A DNA stretch of 64,000 nt, from NCBI RefSeq assembly GCF_000474275.2, contig NZ_ATAE01000031.1, forward strand, positions 1 through 64,000. The letters are read 5' to 3'. The translations under genes and the position numbers were made by a program. The stretch comes from Alkalihalophilus marmarensis DSM 21297. GTDB taxonomy: Bacteria; Bacillota; Bacilli; Bacillales; Bacillaceae_D. The notes under the pieces are model-generated. The model did not search any database and had not been told where the DNA came from. It was given only the letters and a program-made list of their open reading frames with translations. Of this stretch, positions 15,436 through 25,253 are shown in pieces (within the stretch, counting starts at the first letter, position 1; each line of letters starts with the position of its first letter).

Positions 15436-16862
15436 TATAACCACCTTCTTTCATAAGACATTTCAACCTCTGCAACTCCAGGTGTAACATCAAGAACATT
15501 TTCCCCTCTAAACAAGGAGAAGAATTCGGATGATAAATCATTAATCAAAAATACTTCTCCATTCTTGCGTATTGACTGTGTAGCAGTGTCAATCTCGATC
15601 ACATCACCCGTTTGAGCGATATTAGCAACCTGACTATCATTCTGTGCCTGGTTTAACCTAAATACTTTTATTTCTTTAAAACTCTGTTGTGATGGGGCTG
15701 TTGAAGGCCAAATTCTAGCTGCTAATTGAATTTGTGTAATTCGGTTTGCATACCTTGAATCATAATCAACATACCTCCTTTGAGATAAGACCCAATTATG
15801 ATTGCCATTCTGATCAATCTTTGCCCAATATGGACGGAACTCATTTCCTACTCTTACAATTCGTAAGATCCCGTCATAGTTGTTCCAGCCTGTTTTAATA
15901 TCAGGCAAGGCATACATGTTCATTCTGTTATTTATTGGCCCTAACTGGAATTTCCCTTGAACTTGAGCTACGTTCTGCCAAATGTCTTCAACGCCAATTT
16001 TGGCAACTGTTACGTTATTAGCATCAAGAAGATAGACTTCCATCATTCCCGTTTCGAATCCAACGTTTTCAAGATTAACCAAAACATCAACCCGAAAATC
16101 CTGCAAACTAGCTCCAATTGACCGTTTTAAGGATGGACCTTGCCATGCTCTAGGACTGATACCAACACCGTAAAGACTAGGATAAAACCGCCCGCCACTA
16201 CTAGACATTTCACCCTCTAAATAGCCGTTATCTACCGAATCAGGCAACACCCAATTTGACGTACTATTCATCGTGTCCATGAATACTAATTCTTCAGGAT
16301 CGACTATCGTATCAGTCATTGCAGCAGGTTTCCCTAATAAGATTCGTTCATTCAAATGGTTTTTAATCTCGAAATGAGTTACCGGCTGATTAAATGTAAT
16401 CTTGAAGCGCGGCTTGGTTTCATACGTACCATCATAATGAACGGTTGTGCTGCCATCGTTTAAATTCACTTTTGTTTCTTGTGTGTCATATTTGAATGGA
16501 TCAGCACAAACAAAAAGAAGAGTCGTTCTACCATACTGAACAAACTCTTCTAAATTCGTATCTCCACTCAAAATGGCATTATAATAAACATCTGGCTCAT
16601 CACTAAACCATAAGGGCTTAGGTTCATTTGTTAATATGTGGCCAATAAAGTGTTTGGCTTTTAACATCCAATCTGCTCTATTTGTTCCTATAAACGTGAC
16701 CGGTATGGCTATCTGTCTTACACCTAACCTCTGTCCAGATTGATAAGCACCATTTGTTGCGGGAACCTCTACTAAATCATTGTAGATCGGAGGGGCTAAT
16801 GACCTCGTTTTGTCTTCTACAATGACCCATTTCCTCAGATCAATTCCGTTAAAATGTGGCAT
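15435..16862 (-). CDS. Distal tail protein (Dit)
   Basis: 475 aa. The N-terminus (FNGIDLRKWVIVED, later AIPVTFIG) is the siphovirus Dit/tail-component domain that forms the hexameric baseplate ring. It carries a long insertion with a concanavalin-like look (residues 190-400) before the C-terminal galectin-like return. It follows the tape measure gene directly, as in other SPP1/TP901-like tails. RBS GGGGAGGGG. Confidence 0.85.
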   Translation of the reverse strand: MPHFNGIDLRKWVIVEDKTRSLAPPIYNDLVEVPATNGAYQSGQRLGVRQIAIPVTFIGTNRADWMLKAKHFIGHILTNEPKPLWFSDEPDVYYNAILSGDTNLEEFVQYGRTTLLFVCADPFKYDTQETKVNLNDGSTTVHYDGTYETKPRFKITFNQPVTHFEIKNHLNERILLGKPAAMTDTIVDPEELVFMDTMNSTSNWVLPDSVDNGYLEGEMSSSGGRFYPSLYGVGISPRAWQGPSLKRSIGASLQDFRVDVLVNLENVGFETGMMEVYLLDANNVTVAKIGVEDIWQNVAQVQGKFQLGPINNRMNMYALPDIKTGWNNYDGILRIVRVGNEFRPYWAKIDQNGNHNWVLSQRRYVDYDSRYANRITQIQLAARIWPSTAPSQQSFKEIKVFRLNQAQNDSQVANIAQTGDVIEIDTATQSIRKNGEVFLINDLSSEFFSLFRGENVLDVTPGVAEVEMSYERRWL

Positions 16863-16863
16863 A

Positions 16864-19800
16864 TTATCCCCTCCCCCTACTTCGATTTGCTCTTTTTTCT
16901 AATAGACTGGTTTGTTCAGCCATGTAAGGAGCAGTTGTTCTTGCTACCTCTCGTCCATCAATAAAGATTGAGCTGCCATTCCTTACACCATCCAATATTC
17001 CTTGTAATAAGGTGACTATACGACTGTCAGTAAAAGTTGATTGTCGGCTTCGAGAATCCATGTTACTTAATTGATTGATAACACGATTTGTTTCTCCTAA
17101 CGGGCTAATTCCAGTAGCATAAGCAGGTATGTTTGTCGCTGCATTCATGATCTTCTTGGATTCATCGTGAGTGAATACTTGGTAACCAGCCGGACGATTA
17201 TAGAGCCCCGGGCCGAGTAACTCCCAGTTGTTCCCTTGGCGGCCAAGCTCCCAACCTTCTTCACCCGCTATGAAGAGTCCACCTTTATGACCTCCAGCTG
17301 CTTCTGTACCGATTGCATAACCTGGTACTCGAATTCCAGCAACCGCTCTACTAACTAATGAACTGAATCCCTGAAGAGCAGTAGCCACAAGAGTAATGTT
17401 CTTTCGTTCGGGCTTCCTAGCTTCTTCACTTATTGCTTTGGCAGTCCCGTTATCATCCACATCTACTTCTTTTCTGACATCTTTACTTAACTCTTGTGTA
17501 AGTTCAGTTGCTTTCCCAGTACCTTCATCAATACGCCCGTTATTTTGTTGCAGTTGTCTCTCTTGAGCATTTAAGGCATCTGTCACATGTCTAGCCTGTC
17601 GTTCATACCGTTCAGCTTCTCTAGTCATTTCTGAAGAAAGATTGGTTTCTTTTTCAATCTGGCCAATGATTGATTCGTGTTGAGAGATTTGACGGTCTAA
17701 AGAAGTGATTTGTTCTCTGATCTCCCCGCTTTTATCCCCTTCTTTTTGAATCAATGTTTCTAGTTCACTCTTCTGTTCTCTAAGCTTTTGGAGATTTTCT
17801 TCTGCAATCCTTACACCTTCTTGACCTTGTTCATTAACTCCAATTTCTTTGAGGAGAATTTCAGCAATGGCACTGTCGATCTCATAGAGTTTTGCAAGTT
17901 CCTCGTCTTTAGATGCGATATTTTTAGCAATCTCTTCTCTTCGAGTACGAAGCGCTTCTAATTGATCTGCTAATTCACCGTTTATAATTCTCTCTAAATG
18001 CCAAATCTCGTTATTAGCTTCAGCAATCTCTTGCTCGGTTAGGAGACCCGTTCTCTTCTTTTCGTTAATCTCATCTAATCGTGCTTTTGCTTCCTCTTCG
18101 CTCACATCTCTGTATTGAAGTAAAGTATTCATCTCTTGTTCTATAGCATTTAATTCTTCCTTTAAAGCTCTCTGTTCATTTATTAATTCTTTTTCTCGCT
18201 CAAGTTGGATAACTCTTTCTTCTTGCAACTCAATCAGTGACATTTCGCGAAGTGATTGAATATATTCATGCACTGCTTTTGTGGTTTCTATTACTGCATT
18301 ACCCTTGTTAGTAAAAGATTGTTCCACAGTTGGAGATTGCTCGATGATCTTATCGTTTAGTCCAAGCATTTCATTTAATTCATCATTAGTTAAGCCGCTC
18401 TTTTCTCTTAGCTTCTCATATTCAGCTTGTAACCTTTCGATAACTTGAGGATCCTGAGCAGTGTTTAGCTCAGATTGAATATCAAGTAACCTACCCATTT
18501 CATCTACAGTTAACCTTGAAGCAGCACGCAACTCATCGTACCTCAAGACATTGGCTTCAAGAGCATCAGCCTGTTCCATCATTGAATAAGCTGCATCCAA
18601 GTTCACTTTCTTGGCTTCATTCTGAGCATCAATATATTTATAGATTCCAAAGCTTAAAGCGGCTACGGCCGCTACACCTAATGTGACTGGATTGGCTAAT
18701 GCACCAACTCCTGCTGCTAATCCTCCAGGGCCCTTAAGCATTTTGATAGCAGCACTTCCAGCTGTAAGTAACCCGCCTATACCTGTAGTTAAATTACCAA
18801 ACACAATGGCTACGGGACCAACGGCAGCCGCTAAGGCTGACATGGTAACTATATTCTTTTTTGTGTCATCTTCTAACTCACTGAACCATTGAACAAGCTC
18901 TGTTACTTTCTCAACTCCGGCTGTGAACGTAGGGATCATGTGCTGGGCAAACTGAATCGATAGCTCTTCAAAGGCTGACTTTAATTGAGTCACGTTCCCT
19001 TTTGCATTATCCTGCATCGTTTTAGCCATATCATTAAGAGCCCCATCCGCTTCTGACACTGAGGTCTTAAGATCGCCATACTCTTCATCTAGCCCTGCAA
19101 GTAATCCTTGGAATGACTTTAAATGCTCCTTGCCAGCAATCATACTGATATACTGAGCTTTTTGTTCATCTGTCATATCCTTGGTTCGATCTTTCACTAA
19201 CCTTAAGGTTTCTTCTAGTCCTATAAAGTTTCCATCTGCATCAAAAGCACTCAAGCCAAGCTCTTCCATAGCAGTTCCTGCTTGACCTGCCCCACTTGTA
19301 AGGTTGACCATGATAGCATTTAAAGCACGACCGGCTTCAGCACCCTTTAACCCTCGGTTTGCTAAGAGGCCTAATGCAGCAGTTGATTCCTCTAACGGAA
19401 CATTAAATTGTGCCAAGTTACCTCCGGCCACAACATAAGCTTCCATGAGTTGTTGAATACTTGTGTTAGAGCTCCTAGACGCTTCAGCTACATTATCTAA
19501 GTATCTAGGAAGATCTTTAACTTCAATTTGTAATGCAGCCATTGAGTCAGTAGCTAAATCAGAAGCTCGTCCTAAATCCATCGCACCAGCTTCTGATAAC
19601 CGTAAGATAGGTTCTAACCCATCTAGCATTTGTTGAGTATCCCATCCAGCAAGAGCCATATAAGAAAGACCAGCTGCAGCTTCAGTTGCACTCTTTGAAG
19701 TGGTACCGCCTAATTCACGGGCTCTAGCTTCTAACTTCTCTAGATCAGCACCGGTTGCTCCTGATACTGCTTGAACTTGAGACATACCTTCTTCAAAGTC

Positions 19801-20322
19801 CATCCCTGTTTTCAACATTAGAGCACCCGCACCCGCAATAGGTGCAGTAACTCTCATGGACCAACTCTTACCAAAGTCAGTTATGTTTCTGCCCACAGTT
19901 TGAAGTTTCTGTCCTGTTTGCTCCATATTGTCTGCAAGGACGTTCCAAGGATTTGTCTGGCGTTCTAACTCTGCTGAAACACCGCGTAACGCTTCCTCTG
20001 TACGCTTCATTTCTGCAACGGCCTTATTATAGGCAATTTGAGCATTTTCAGTTTGTTTAGAGTTCTCACCGGTGGATGCTTTTGCTTCATCATAACGCTG
20101 CTTTAGATTCAACACTTGCTTTTGTTGAAGCTGTAACGTTCGACTTAAGACATCAGATTTATTTCGTAACTCATCCACTCCACGTGCAAAACCAGTACCA
20201 CTTGAGGTGACGGCTTTTTGTTCCTGCTGCAGACTCTTTAACTGTCTCTGAACGCTCCCCATCGATTGGACAAATTCAGCTGAATCCATGGTTATTTTCG
20301 TTTTTAATGCACCAACTTCCAA
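16864..20322 (-). CDS. Tape measure protein
   Basis: About 1152 aa; start TTG at 20322 with AGGGGGT seven bases upstream (a GTG at 20331 overlaps that site). Order: N-terminal coiled coil; the PhageMin_Tail domain (residues about 170-450, with FEEGMSQVQAVSGATG and LGGTTSKSATEAAAGL); hydrophobic segments near 500-580; a long coiled coil (600-980); and a C-terminal Gly-rich part. It sets tail length and probably helps DNA cross the membrane. The size suggests a tail of roughly 150-170 nm by the usual 0.15 nm per residue rule. Confidence 0.93.
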   Translation of the reverse strand: MEVGALKTKITMDSAEFVQSMGSVQRQLKSLQQEQKAVTSSGTGFARGVDELRNKSDVLSRTLQLQQKQVLNLKQRYDEAKASTGENSKQTENAQIAYNKAVAEMKRTEEALRGVSAELERQTNPWNVLADNMEQTGQKLQTVGRNITDFGKSWSMRVTAPIAGAGALMLKTGMDFEEGMSQVQAVSGATGADLEKLEARARELGGTTSKSATEAAAGLSYMALAGWDTQQMLDGLEPILRLSEAGAMDLGRASDLATDSMAALQIEVKDLPRYLDNVAEASRSSNTSIQQLMEAYVVAGGNLAQFNVPLEESTAALGLLANRGLKGAEAGRALNAIMVNLTSGAGQAGTAMEELGLSAFDADGNFIGLEETLRLVKDRTKDMTDEQKAQYISMIAGKEHLKSFQGLLAGLDEEYGDLKTSVSEADGALNDMAKTMQDNAKGNVTQLKSAFEELSIQFAQHMIPTFTAGVEKVTELVQWFSELEDDTKKNIVTMSALAAAVGPVAIVFGNLTTGIGGLLTAGSAAIKMLKGPGGLAAGVGALANPVTLGVAAVAALSFGIYKYIDAQNEAKKVNLDAAYSMMEQADALEANVLRYDELRAASRLTVDEMGRLLDIQSELNTAQDPQVIERLQAEYEKLREKSGLTNDELNEMLGLNDKIIEQSPTVEQSFTNKGNAVIETTKAVHEYIQSLREMSLIELQEERVIQLEREKELINEQRALKEELNAIEQEMNTLLQYRDVSEEEAKARLDEINEKKRTGLLTEQEIAEANNEIWHLERIINGELADQLEALRTRREEIAKNIASKDEELAKLYEIDSAIAEILLKEIGVNEQGQEGVRIAEENLQKLREQKSELETLIQKEGDKSGEIREQITSLDRQISQHESIIGQIEKETNLSSEMTREAERYERQARHVTDALNAQERQLQQNNGRIDEGTGKATELTQELSKDVRKEVDVDDNGTAKAISEEARKPERKNITLVATALQGFSSLVSRAVAGIRVPGYAIGTEAAGGHKGGLFIAGEEGWELGRQGNNWELLGPGLYNRPAGYQVFTHDESKKIMNAATNIPAYATGISPLGETNRVINQLSNMDSRSRQSTFTDSRIVTLLQGILDGVRNGSSIFIDGREVARTTAPYMAEQTSLLEKRANRSRGRG

Positions 20323-20334
20323 GACCGTCACCCC

Positions 20335-20879
20335 CTAAAATAATTTAATTTCATCAATGAACACTTCTTCGTTTTCTTCAGTTCCTAAACTTAAATAAAA
20401 ATGGATGTCCATCTCATCTAATTGATTGAGTGTCCATCCATTTTTCATGTGACTTCTGTAAAGGTTTTTGATGTCTTTCATTTTTTCTCTTGCTTTTTTC
20501 ACCTGAGAAGCAAAGGCTTCTTCAGGCGTTATTTCTTTCCCACTTCATCTTGTTCAGACTGGGCTTCTTTTTGTAATTCTTCAACGGTTTTTCCTGTCCG
20601 TACGAAAGTGAACACTTCACCAATCCTGCTAATTAATTGATGGCTTGGAGTACCTTCATAAAACTCCTCAACCGTAAATCGATTTCGGAACACTTCACAC
20701 ACAAAGCCTACAACCTTATCCATTTCCTCCAATGACAAATCTGAGTAATTAATTGAGGCATCAAACTCTACAACCTTACGGAAGTGTAGACCTGTAGCAT
20801 GCGGAATGGCGTGAACCTCTTCCTTTACTTGGACTTCATCATCCTGATCTTCAATTTTCTTCAGCATAAGTTTCAACAT
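20335..20879 (-). CDS. Tail assembly chaperone, -1 frameshift product (gpGT-like)
   Basis: The slippery heptamer GGGAAAG (plus coordinates 20535-20541) lies two codons before the gpG stop. A -1 slip gives EITPEEAFASQVKKAREKM... and continues 66 codons to a TAG at 20335-20337, with no other start signal for that frame. Product about 180 aa. As in lambda gpG-gpGT, the fusion would recruit tail tube protein to the tape measure during assembly. Confidence 0.85.
20529..20879 (-). CDS. Tail assembly chaperone (gpG-like)
   Basis: 116 aa, ATG at 20879 with GGAGGGG upstream. It is acidic and helical (LSLEEMDKVVGFVCEVF) and sits between the major tail protein and tape measure, the fixed place of tail chaperones. 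It is the unshifted product, made in excess over the frameshifted form. Confidence 0.85.
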   Translation of the reverse strand: MLKLMLKKIEDQDDEVQVKEEVHAIPHATGLHFRKVVEFDASINYSDLSLEEMDKVVGFVCEVFRNRFTVEEFYEGTPSHQLISRIGEVFTFVRTGKTVEELQKEAQSEQDEVGKK

Positions 20880-20881
20880 GA

Positions 20882-21451
20882 TTACCCCTCCGGTGTTTCT
20901 TCGTATACATCATTAAACCAGTTATCAATAATTGAAGTATCAAGTCCTTCTTGATCTTCATCTACTTGAGCCCCAATTTTGTTATCTGATTGACGTCGTA
21001 AGAAACGACCATTAACTGTAGGTGTTTGGAATGCTGGGGTTTCTTGTTTTGTTTCATAGTTCTGGTCAGGTGGAGTGAATTTTCCTTTGTATAAGACAAC
21101 ATGACGATAAGCTCCATTTGCTTTTTCTGATCTAAACATTAAAGCAACATATGGCGGTCGGTCATCTTCACTATCGATGAGAACTCCGTCATTATTAATC
21201 TTCTTTCCGAGCATATAAGATTGGACTTCAGGAGATAGATCATCTGTATTTAATGCTACAGTGGTTACTCCTCGTGACTCAGCCGTTTCAGCTACACCGT
21301 CATCCGCTCTCAGATCAGCCGTGTTAAATTGATTTTGCATATTGGCCGTAATTGCCTTTCCTACACGTTTAGGTGTATCGTACGTGGTACCACCCTCATC
21401 ATCTGTTAAAATTTTCGCTACATAAATATCTCTTAAACCGATAGTTGGCAT
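20882..21451 (-). CDS. Major tail tube protein
   Basis: 189 aa of the phage major tail (phi13-type) family: it opens MPTIGLRDIYVAKILTDDEGG and has central ATVALNTDDLSPE-like strands. It polymerises into the tail tube around the tape measure. RBS GGAGGAATAGAGA. It is two bases upstream of gpG. Confidence 0.85.
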   Translation of the reverse strand: MPTIGLRDIYVAKILTDDEGGTTYDTPKRVGKAITANMQNQFNTADLRADDGVAETAESRGVTTVALNTDDLSPEVQSYMLGKKINNDGVLIDSEDDRPPYVALMFRSEKANGAYRHVVLYKGKFTPPDQNYETKQETPAFQTPTVNGRFLRRQSDNKIGAQVDEDQEGLDTSIIDNWFNDVYEETPEG

Positions 21452-21454
21452 TCT

Positions 21455-21790
21455 CTATTCCTCCGTTTCGGAAATAAAATAAAAACGAAGCACCTTGTGA
21501 AAGAGCTTCGTGTCGTTCTCGTACATTTCTGTTTCTGCGTTTTTCTTAAAACCTGCTCGTTTCATACTCCCTTTTACCTGTTTCACTAAAGACAGATAGT
21601 TTCCTGGTGAGTAGATATCTAATTGAATGTAATAAACAGTCGCAATTTCTCCATCATCCGCCTCGACTCCAGCTCTTTGATCGTATTCAAAGAAGGTGAT
21701 ATACGTTTGAGCACTGCCGCTATAATTCAGTGGATTAACAGGTACATTGAGGTTATCAAGTGTGGAAAGAATTAAACTATTTAAACTCAT
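21455..21790 (-). CDS. Tail terminator / minor tail protein
   Basis: 111 aa from the ATG at 21790, overlapping the previous stop (ATGA). It has alternating strands (QTYITFFEYDQR, IATVYYIQLDIYSPG) and fits the gpU/SPP1 gp17-like terminator that caps the tail tube. Assignment rests on position and size. Confidence 0.65.
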   Translation of the reverse strand: MSLNSLILSTLDNLNVPVNPLNYSGSAQTYITFFEYDQRAGVEADDGEIATVYYIQLDIYSPGNYLSLVKQVKGSMKRAGFKKNAETEMYENDTKLFHKVLRFYFISETEE

Positions 21791-22176
21791 ATCCCCCACC
21801 CAAGCTTTGCTCTAATTTTATTTGCCATAGCGCGGTTAATCTGTACCTTGCTACGGTTAAAAGTAGGGCCCATAAAAGGTCTGGCTGGCATTTTAGATGT
21901 ACCGTTTTCATGCATATGCCCATAATAAGCTTTTCCTTGATTATCTACGTATACATGAACTTCATCGCCCTCTACATCAGAGATTTCAATATTATTTATT
22001 AGATCTCCTGATCTACGTTTTAATACTGTTCCTGCGGTCTTTTTTGTTTCATCTTGCATAATCTTTGCCCCAGCTAGCAGTGCGTCCTCTTTCACTTTTT
22101 CAACATCATTTGAAGACTGCTCTAATGACCTCATTAATTCCTCTAGCCCCTCAAGCTGAAACTGAAATTCGCTCAT
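21787..22176 (-). CDS. HK97 gp10-like tail completion protein
   Basis: 129 aa with the HK97-gp10 family pattern: SEFQFQLEGLEELMRSLEQ, then KAYYGHMHENGTSKMPARPFMGP. It joins the head completion complex to the tail. It is translationally coupled on both sides. Confidence 0.85.
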   Translation of the reverse strand: MSEFQFQLEGLEELMRSLEQSSNDVEKVKEDALLAGAKIMQDETKKTAGTVLKRRSGDLINNIEISDVEGDEVHVYVDNQGKAYYGHMHENGTSKMPARPFMGPTFNRSKVQINRAMANKIRAKLGWGI

Positions 22177-22508
22177 TATTTCACCGCTTTCAAAATCACA
22201 GTCATGGAGATATTCAATCCATCATCGTTTTCTATGGATTCAATCTCGTGGGAGGTTCCTCTCCACAAGACATTTAATCCTTTAGGACGTTCATCATCCA
22301 TGAGCTTTCTCTGATAACGAATGGTAAACACCCTGTTGTTCTCCATGTTGGTTTGGGCTGCAGCATAAAAGGTTTTACCCTTTAGTGTTTTAAGCGCTCC
22401 CCAAGCTGTTGTATATGTGGTTGCCTCCAAGATAGGAAAACCATCTGCATCTTGGCTGTCGCTAGGAAGTTGAAAAGTGAGCTTCTGCCTTAAGTCCCCT
22501 GGATTCAT
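22176..22508 (-). CDS. Head-tail adaptor / head closure protein (SPP1 gp16-like)
   Basis: 110 aa, MNPGDLRQKLTFQLPSDSQD then WGALKTLKGKTFYAA, the phage head-tail joining family. It is a small beta-barrel that closes the connector after packaging. It overlaps the upstream connector gene by 4 bases. Confidence 0.85.
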   Translation of the reverse strand: MNPGDLRQKLTFQLPSDSQDADGFPILEATTYTTAWGALKTLKGKTFYAAAQTNMENNRVFTIRYQRKLMDDERPKGLNVLWRGTSHEIESIENDDGLNISMTVILKAVK

Positions 22509-22807
22509 TCAGCATCACCGCCATAGCAATACTTTAGCTGTCGGACAATGCTATCTAAAGAATAGGGGATCTCATAAGATTGGTTTCCTATACGGTAAGA
22601 TTGCCGATTATCATACCAATGCTCAGTTAACATAGCGCATGCTTGGTTGAATTGTTCTACCATATCAGGATCTTCAGGATTTAACCTCACACCCTGATTT
22701 TTGATGTGGATTTTAGCCAGGCTATAGAACTTCAGGAGATCCTGTTCTTCTTCAGTCTCCATTTCATAATCCATACGAAGATACCGTTTTAATTCTTCTA
22801 ATTCCAT
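22505..22807 (-). CDS. Head-tail connector protein (gp6/gp15-like)
   Basis: 100 aa from the ATG at 22807 (GAGGTG seven bases upstream). All-helical, with YLRMDYEMETEEEQDLLKFY and EHWYDNRQSY, typical of the QLRG/gp6-like connector that docks below the portal. Confidence 0.82.
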   Translation of the reverse strand: MELEELKRYLRMDYEMETEEEQDLLKFYSLAKIHIKNQGVRLNPEDPDMVEQFNQACAMLTEHWYDNRQSYRIGNQSYEIPYSLDSIVRQLKYCYGGDAE

Positions 22808-22833
22808 TTTTATCACCTCAAAAAAGAGGACGA

Positions 22834-23163
22834 TTATTCGCCCTCTCCGTCTGGTGGTTCTTCACGTGTAGCTATCACCGATTCAAAATGTTCAATGACA
22901 CCTTTTCGATTCTTGGAGTATTTTTCCTGTTCCAGTAATTCACTTAAGTCATCTACTGATAACCCTTCTGTATTTGTTTTCACTTCAGCAATGCTGCAGT
23001 CTAATAGTTCATTGATTTTAGCTGCGTCTTCTTCCGCTTGCCCTAACCAACCAAAACCTTGTAGCTCTTGAATACGATGCTCAGAACCTTCATAGAAAGT
23101 TCCAAGGTTGTGAGTTTTCTTCGTATGCTTATCGCGGAATCGTTTAATCACTTTAGCCTTCAT
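22834..23163 (-). CDS. Small head-region protein
   Basis: 109 aa. The N-terminal half (MKAKVIKRFRDKHTKKTHNLG) looks like a small SH3-like phage domain, the second half like a short helical end-binding repeat. It lies between capsid and connector. Possibly a capsid accessory protein; function unknown. Confidence 0.65.
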   Translation of the reverse strand: MKAKVIKRFRDKHTKKTHNLGTFYEGSEHRIQELQGFGWLGQAEEDAAKINELLDCSIAEVKTNTEGLSVDDLSELLEQEKYSKNRKGVIEHFESVIATREEPPDGEGE

Positions 23164-23177
23164 CTATTTATTTCACC

Positions 23178-24464
23178 TTACCCTTCTGGAATTGTTTCAG
23201 GTTGGTTTGTGATGTCGATCTCACCATACACAATTGCTTCTTCATCCCATTTCGTTACATCTTCACGCTCGATCACACGGAACTCAGTCGTGTTCGTTCT
23301 CCATGCCTGGCCGCCTTCTTTTGTCATGTCTAATAGCATTTGTTGACGATCCCAATAGACAACAGCTTCTTTAAGATCACCGATGATAAATGGTGCCTTG
23401 CCGTTTAGAGACGGTTTCGTTTTATTTGATAACACTACAATACGACGACCAAAAAGTAGTTTGCGTGTCGCGTCTTGTGGATCTGGTTGCAGAAGTGGAC
23501 GCCCGTTCCCATCGTATAATTGATCTAGGTAGTTAAAGCCATCTTGGTTAGTGATGATAATGGCTTCTTGAGCAAAAGCCGGATCAAGAGTTACATTCAA
23601 AGTCGTTTTAATTCCTTTGTAGTCACCTAAATCTACTTTATTGAATGAATTTAACACTTGAAGAATCAGGTGGTTTCCAGTAGCACGCGACTTCTTAGCA
23701 ATCCATTTCACTAAATATGATGTTAATGATTGGTCTGTATCAGCAAGCACCGTGTTAGCAACAGGTAAGAAACCTGCATAATCCTCAATTGTATAATTCA
23801 ATCGATCAAACTTTGGTGATGCAATCTCTTGCATAGCATTAGGATCCCCATACTCAGACAATGGAGCTAGTGGAGTGTGATCTGCGCGACGTTCTAGAGT
23901 ACGAGCACCCTTATTAGTGGATACAGGTTCAACTGTTACGTACTGACGTAAATCATCAGTAGTTTGTACCAGCTCATTAATTTGAGTTGAGATGTCCTCT
24001 GGAATTATATATCCACCATCTTCACCGTTGCTTGCAGTAAGACGAGCGTAGTATTTATCCATTTCTTCCGCTTCTTCATCATTTAACTTATGGCCACGTA
24101 GCGCTTTGAAGAAGAGGGATTTGTATTCAGGTTTTTGATCTGTTTGTTGTGGTTGCGGCAAACTGTTACCTTTGTTTTGAGGTTCCGGCACCGTTAACCC
24201 CTCGAAATCCTTTTGCATAACTAAGAAGTTATCAAGGTCCTGCTTTGCAGATTTTGCTTTAACTAACTTCGCTTGAGCTTCTTCATCCTTACCTGCTTCC
24301 ACTAAGGATTCAGCCTCTGCCTTATAATCAGCAACAGATTGACGTAGCTCTTGCTCACGTTTCGTCATACCAGGTGTACCGATCATACGAACAGCAAGTA
24401 CATTTTTATTTGATTTAAGAGATAAAAAAGATTTCATCATTTCTTTTTGAATTGGAATATTCAT
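23178..24464 (-). CDS. Major capsid protein (HK97 gp5-like)
   Basis: 428 aa. Residues 1-100 are the charged coiled-coil delta/scaffold domain, normally removed by the prohead protease. Residues 110-420 are the HK97 fold (DGGYIIPEDISTQINELVQ, later DYAGFLPVANTVLADTD). RBS GGAGG. It lies just downstream of the protease gene. Confidence 0.92.
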   Translation of the reverse strand: MNIPIQKEMMKSFLSLKSNKNVLAVRMIGTPGMTKREQELRQSVADYKAEAESLVEAGKDEEAQAKLVKAKSAKQDLDNFLVMQKDFEGLTVPEPQNKGNSLPQPQQTDQKPEYKSLFFKALRGHKLNDEEAEEMDKYYARLTASNGEDGGYIIPEDISTQINELVQTTDDLRQYVTVEPVSTNKGARTLERRADHTPLAPLSEYGDPNAMQEIASPKFDRLNYTIEDYAGFLPVANTVLADTDQSLTSYLVKWIAKKSRATGNHLILQVLNSFNKVDLGDYKGIKTTLNVTLDPAFAQEAIIITNQDGFNYLDQLYDGNGRPLLQPDPQDATRKLLFGRRIVVLSNKTKPSLNGKAPFIIGDLKEAVVYWDRQQMLLDMTKEGGQAWRTNTTEFRVIEREDVTKWDEEAIVYGEIDITNQPETIPEG

Positions 24465-24500
24465 AATTTCCTCCTTGGATTGAGCATAAAAAAATAGACC

Positions 24501-25253
24501 TTACAATGTTAGTAAGTCCAGCTCATTTTGAAATTTGATTTTATTAAATGGCGTTACTGTTGGTTCTGGTTCTTCCAATAATGGCTTTGGTGTTTTTGCG
24601 TAATGTTTAAGATAATCTTTTGCAGATGCAGCATAGTTTTTAGATTCAACAATGTTAAGCCTGAAATACTTGGCAGCTTCTTCTGCATTCAACCACGTTT
24701 CGTTATCTAACATGGTTTGAATAGTTGCCTCTTCTACACCCTCAACTAAGTTATCTTTGTAAACAGCCAAAGCCCCCTTTGCAATCTGGTCAAGATCATC
24801 AGCAACTTTTCGTAAGTCCCTCGCATTACCGATTGCTAACGTCCACGGATTGTGGATCATTAAGAATGCATTTGAAGGCATGTACACTTCATCACCGGCT
24901 AAAGCAATAACTGAGGCAATAGAAGCAGCTACCCCATCAATATAGACTTTTTTCTTTGCCTTGTTTCGACTTAACATATTGTAAATAGCTAAGCCAGCAA
25001 ACACGGATCCACCAGGACTGTTTACATAGATGTTCAATTCATCTAATTCGTTTACCTGATTCAATGCATTTAGTACATCCTCCGGCATCACATCCGACTC
25101 ATCCCATTTCCAGTCAGTGTTGTCCACAATCTCTCCATAAATGTAAAGATCAGCTGATTTTGAGGTGAGGTTCTTAACCGTCATTAGCTGATGTTGTTTT
25201 TTCGGTGTGGGCAACGCACTCATGTAAATAGGATAATGCTTAGTCTTATTCAT
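24501..25253 (-). CDS. ClpP-like prohead protease
   Basis: 250 aa from the ATG at 25253 (GGAGGTGAGGAGA upstream). ClpP fold with NSPGGSVFAGLAIYNML, the nucleophile Ser in DGVAASIAS and His in FLMIHNPW. It cuts the delta domain from the capsid protein during maturation. The start lies inside the end of the portal gene. Confidence 0.9.
   Translation of the reverse strand: MNKTKHYPIYMSALPTPKKQHQLMTVKNLTSKSADLYIYGEIVDNTDWKWDESDVMPEDVLNALNQVNELDELNIYVNSPGGSVFAGLAIYNMLSRNKAKKKVYIDGVAASIASVIALAGDEVYMPSNAFLMIHNPWTLAIGNARDLRKVADDLDQIAKGALAVYKDNLVEGVEEATIQTMLDNETWLNAEEAAKYFRLNIVESKNYAASAKDYLKHYAKTPKPLLEEPEPTVTPFNKIKFQNELDLLTL

Noticed and set aside
20422-20640. Plus-strand 72-aa frame at the tail chaperone
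   Set aside because: Antisense to the gpG/gpT frames, which are supported by position and the slippery site.
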